A stretch of 64,000 bases of DNA, from NCBI RefSeq assembly GCF_036763085.1, contig NZ_JBAIYU010000010.1:372001-436000 (forward strand), written 5' to 3'. Positions 61,064 to 64,000 of the stretch are shown piece after piece. Source of the DNA: JBAIYU01 sp036763085 (GTDB lineage: Bacteria > Bacillota > Negativicutes > DSM-1736 > Dendrosporobacteraceae). The notes beneath the pieces are model-generated. The model made no database searches. It was not told where the DNA came from and saw only the letters and a list, made by a program, of their open reading frames with translations. How positions within the stretch are numbered: the stretch's first letter is position 1; each line of letters begins with the position of its first letter. The position numbers and the translations under genes are program-made.

Positions 61064-62242
61064 CTATAAACCATTTATTTTCAGCCATTCATCAAGTTTT
61101 TTATGGAATTCTTCTGTTTCTTTGGTCATTTTTCTCATTATTTGACTATTTTCAATTTTTAAACTTTCAAGAGAAGCTAAGCTTACAACCGTCTTATCCA
61201 GTAGTTTTTGCGCAAAACCTTTTTTATTAGCTTCTATTACTCTATCTTCCAAACCTATATCTTCGTATAGTTTTATATGCTTATGATAACTTAATAAACC
61301 AATAGTTGGTATGCCTTGCCCTATTGAACATACATTAGAGTGATACCTCATCCCAATTGTTAAATCACATTTACTGTACAAATCAAAAATGTAACTTCCA
61401 TCTGTTACAGTTCCATTCAAGCATGGCGATACAGTTACTCTAGTTCTCAGAAATACATCGTTAATACAGCTAAATACCCTTGTCATAATTTCGTAATCTT
61501 TGATTATATGAGGAATAAAGACTAGGTGTATGCTTGGGTCCATTGCTAATAATTTATTTATAGTAACAGCAAAATCTTTAATAAACTCATCCATAGATAT
61601 TTGTGTTTCATCAATTTCGGGGTTAAACCGAATTGTAGGCATATCTCCTGCTATATTGATACCAATTATTTTTTTGTCTTCGGCAATTTCTGGATGGATA
61701 TAGCCCTTAGGTTTAACGAAGAATCCCCCATCTGGTATCTTATATATTTTTTCAATAATATCTTTAGGGTAATATTTACGCAAAATTTCTTGTGAACCAT
61801 CATTCCTGACTGAAACAATATATTTCGGCGACGATGTCAGCGAAGTTAAAAAGCTCCCAAATTTATTAATCGTACTCTCTGTGACACCCTTACCATCATC
61901 TACTCCGACCCCATTAAAGAAAATAGGGGTTTTCAGGCGCTCTAAAATTTCTTTTGAGATATCGATGGTAGTACCAGTGCTAGAATAGTCCCACGCCACC
62001 TCGAAGAAGTTACCGCCGCCTATAATTATCAAATCATAATCGTTGGCCATCTTAACAAAATTTTCATCAAACTTTCTAAGATTCCACGATCGATAGAACT
62101 CTCTGATTTCCAAGTCTGTATAAATGAAGTTTCTGTTTAAGTTTTCTTCTAATGTTCTCCTGAAGCCAATATGGTTGCCAATATCTCCGACATTCCCGTT
62201 GAAACTCGCTATATGTAAGGCATGTAAGGTTTTTAAACTCAT
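61064..62242 (-). CDS. Polysaccharide pyruvyltransferase family protein
   Basis: 392 residues. ALHIASFNGNVGDIGNHIGFRRTLEE opens the WcaK/CsaB-like fold, with DLIIIGGGNFFEV, VSVRNDGSQEIL and CDLTIGMRYHSNVCSIGQGIPTIGLLSYHKH as family motifs. Members transfer pyruvate or act on cell-surface polymers. Placed between neuB and an acetyltransferase, it likely modifies a sugar of the sialic-acid-bearing polymer. No substrate can be read. Confidence 0.85.
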   Translation of the reverse strand: MSLKTLHALHIASFNGNVGDIGNHIGFRRTLEENLNRNFIYTDLEIREFYRSWNLRKFDENFVKMANDYDLIIIGGGNFFEVAWDYSSTGTTIDISKEILERLKTPIFFNGVGVDDGKGVTESTINKFGSFLTSLTSSPKYIVSVRNDGSQEILRKYYPKDIIEKIYKIPDGGFFVKPKGYIHPEIAEDKKIIGINIAGDMPTIRFNPEIDETQISMDEFIKDFAVTINKLLAMDPSIHLVFIPHIIKDYEIMTRVFSCINDVFLRTRVTVSPCLNGTVTDGSYIFDLYSKCDLTIGMRYHSNVCSIGQGIPTIGLLSYHKHIKLYEDIGLEDRVIEANKKGFAQKLLDKTVVSLASLESLKIENSQIMRKMTKETEEFHKKLDEWLKINGL

Positions 62243-62277
62243 ACTTGTCCTCCTATTATGAAAATTTATTCAATACA

Positions 62278-62880
62278 TTATTTTGTTCGTTCATTAATAA
62301 GGTTAACACAGCGTTTGATGTCATTATATGGTAAATCTTTTATTACCTCGAAGTCTAAATTCCACCACTCTAAATCCAACAGTTGTTCTATTGTTGCTGA
62401 ATCAAATCGATATTTAATAATTTTGGCTGGGTTACCTACGACAATAGCATAAGGAGGTACATCTTTAACAACTATTGCTCCCGCACCAACAATTGCTCCA
62501 TCGCCAATTTTAACTCCTCGTTTAACAAATACATTCGCACCTATCCACACGTCATTCCCAATATTAGTACCTTCACCTGTTTCTTTGTGCTTAATACTCT
62601 TACTTTTCGTTTTAAATATGCCACCATACTGAAATGGACTTGTACTGAGCCAATCACTCGGGTGATTTGGCGCACCAATTGCTACGTTTTCGGCAATTGA
62701 GCAATACCTTCCGATCTTTGTATCCGAATAGATTCTGCCAGATACTATATAGCTATATTTTCCGATAGAAACTCTTTCGCTAATCTTAACCTCTTTAATA
62801 AATCTAACCGGATGTTCTAACGACCACTTTTTTCCACGTCCCAAAATACAGTACTTGATTTTACGAATGTATTCTTTCAA
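62278..62880 (-). CDS. Hexapeptide-repeat O-acetyltransferase
   Basis: 200 residues, left-handed beta-helix. IYSDTKIGRYCSIAENVAIGAPNHPSDWLSTSPFQYGG is the CatB-related pattern, and GNDVWIGANVFVKRGVKIGDGAIVGAGAIVVKDVPPYAIVVGNPAKIIKYRF the rest. It probably acetylates a sugar, perhaps sialic acid, of the surface polymer. Confidence 0.88.
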   Translation of the reverse strand: MKEYIRKIKYCILGRGKKWSLEHPVRFIKEVKISERVSIGKYSYIVSGRIYSDTKIGRYCSIAENVAIGAPNHPSDWLSTSPFQYGGIFKTKSKSIKHKETGEGTNIGNDVWIGANVFVKRGVKIGDGAIVGAGAIVVKDVPPYAIVVGNPAKIIKYRFDSATIEQLLDLEWWNLDFEVIKDLPYNDIKRCVNLINERTK

Positions 62881-62935
62881 CTAAAACACCTCTATACTGC
62901 TTCCTTGCAGATATGATTGGGTATTTCACCTTTTA

Positions 62936-64000
62936 TTATAAGTTCGATAAAATAATCTCTTCTAATTGCTGCTCAGTTTCAGGTATCAAAACCCCACCCT
63001 TAAGCATCAGTAGTTCTAACTGCGTGTAAAAATCATTAGCAACTGTTTGATTATCCATTTTCCATAGTTTATATGTACTAATAGGTGTAATACTATGCTG
63101 TGCGAATACGTCAGAGTATATTATCCCTGATGACATGTAGCTAACAACATATTTAAGTTTATCTAACGCGTGGAATATTACTTCAATTGGCTCGACAGAA
63201 TGAAAAAAATCAACCCCTGCTAAATTCTCACGGTAATAGTTAATTTTTTTATCATCTTCACCATGGTGTGTCTTATAGACCATTTTAAGCCCAGACTTTA
63301 GAGTGATAGTACGTAATTTTTCGAGATAAGCTAGTTCATTTTCTAGTGATATTCTCTTTCTCTCAACAAGCGGACTAGCCAAAAATAATAAACACTTCTC
63401 AGAATCTAGTACTTCCGTCAGTTGAAGTTGTCCAGTTATTTTGCTCATAGCAGTCTTAATTGCTTCACGGCCTATTTCTTTAGCATCTGGAGAATAACGT
63501 GTAAGCAGTTGAGGTTTGTATAGATAGTCTGCAGTACCTGCTTTTCCTTGACCAATACTTCCTAGATTGTACTCCATATCTGAGCACAGTCCTGCTAACA
63601 TGCGAAGAACTTTTATTGTCACCCACTCTGCTGCTTTGCTTTGCCATTTTCTTTTTTTGGTGATATATGAACCTATTCCTTCGTCAAATCGGATAAATGA
63701 GACATTGCCTGATATTTCTACTGCTAATTGGCTCGCAATAGGTTTATCGTTCCCTAAATAGACTTGATCGATCTTACCATTTTTATTGATTATGCTCTTA
63801 AAGTTATTCAGAAGACTCCTTATGCCATCTTCCTTATACTGATTACGAACCTGTTCACTAGTCAATATAATAATATCTTGCCAAGTGTGATCATCGCTAG
63901 AAATCATAGCTAAGCACTTACTGTTAGCCCACTCTTTATATCCTTTGGGATTTTGCAAAAACAAGTAGTTGTTTTCATTGCAAGTGTATGTATTAGCAAT
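62936..64000 (-). CDS. Sialyltransferase-like glycosyltransferase (partial)
   Basis: The frame is open to the right window edge, so the N-terminus is missing; 354 residues are seen. SFIRFDEGIGSY matches the D/E-E-G motif, VYKTHHGE the HP-type motif and VVSYMSSGIIYSD the Ser-Ser motif of bacterial polysialyl/sialyltransferases (GT38/GT52-like). Its place in a neuBCA operon fits a CMP-Neu5Ac user. Family assignment is by motif spacing only. Confidence 0.65.
   Translation of the reverse strand: MANTYTCNENNYLFLQNPKGYKEWANSKCLAMISSDDHTWQDIIILTSEQVRNQYKEDGIRSLLNNFKSIINKNGKIDQVYLGNDKPIASQLAVEISGNVSFIRFDEGIGSYITKKRKWQSKAAEWVTIKVLRMLAGLCSDMEYNLGSIGQGKAGTADYLYKPQLLTRYSPDAKEIGREAIKTAMSKITGQLQLTEVLDSEKCLLFLASPLVERKRISLENELAYLEKLRTITLKSGLKMVYKTHHGEDDKKINYYRENLAGVDFFHSVEPIEVIFHALDKLKYVVSYMSSGIIYSDVFAQHSITPISTYKLWKMDNQTVANDFYTQLELLMLKGGVLIPETEQQLEEIILSNL

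Overview
The window is a motility and surface-glycan region of a diderm, endospore-lineage Firmicute, most likely a Negativicute of the Sporomusaceae type. Two sequence signs point there. First, the flagellar genes follow the Firmicutes order (yvyF-like, flgM, flgN, flgK, flgL, DUF6470, fliW, csrA, flaG, fliD, fliS), with fliW/csrA control of flagellin. Second, the polysaccharide genes include an outer-membrane export protein (Wza-like) and the remains of an outer-membrane Wzi gene, which a monoderm would not need. Almost everything is on the minus strand, so operons read from high to low coordinates. No rRNA, tRNA or CRISPR array was seen.

Region 1 (1-9031) is a flagellin-glycosylation island: a Maf glycosyltransferase, pseB, pseC, an SpsF-like nucleotidyltransferase, HisH/HisF-like ammonia suppliers, a PseA/WbuX-type amidotransferase, a methyltransferase and pseG (cut by the window edge). 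Together they suggest an amidinated, perhaps methylated, pseudaminic acid placed on flagellin. Region 2 (9091-18749) holds flagellin and the late flagellar genes, with two or three sigma-28-like promoters and a CsrA-site-like hairpin in the flagellin leader.

Region 3 (18871-32674) is mixed housekeeping and accessory DNA: an HD-GYP protein, a coiled-coil repeat protein, comF, recD2, a TSCPD protein, a small sigma-factor cassette (sigma, DUF1659, DUF2922, YvrJ), an ABC-F protein, an encapsulin with a ferritin-like cargo, a candidate ComK-like regulator under a LexA-box-like palindrome, a DegU-like response regulator, and a PilP/secretin pair. Three copies of a palindromic element with CAGAGTACG-type arms lie here; one encloses a GxxExxY nuclease-like gene.

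Region 4 (32813-64000) is sugar-nucleotide supply and exopolysaccharide/capsule synthesis: pgi, a frameshifted galU, manB/manC-type genes, a MurJ-like flippase, glycosyltransferases, a Wzy-like polymerase, a short sugar-1-phosphate transferase, rmlABCD plus a likely dTDP-rhamnose 4-epimerase, a WbpM-type dehydratase, the tyrosine-kinase/Wzz/Wza/CpsB export set, a decayed wzi gene, a VanZ protein, and a neuB-neuC-neuA sialic acid operon with a pyruvyltransferase, an acetyltransferase and a sialyltransferase-like gene cut by the window end. The cell therefore appears able to make two different nonulosonic acids: Pse for flagellin and Neu5Ac for a surface polysaccharide.

No gene-free stretch exceeds 300 bases. 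The longest (22944-23186) shows nothing beyond a plausible ribosome binding site for the next gene.
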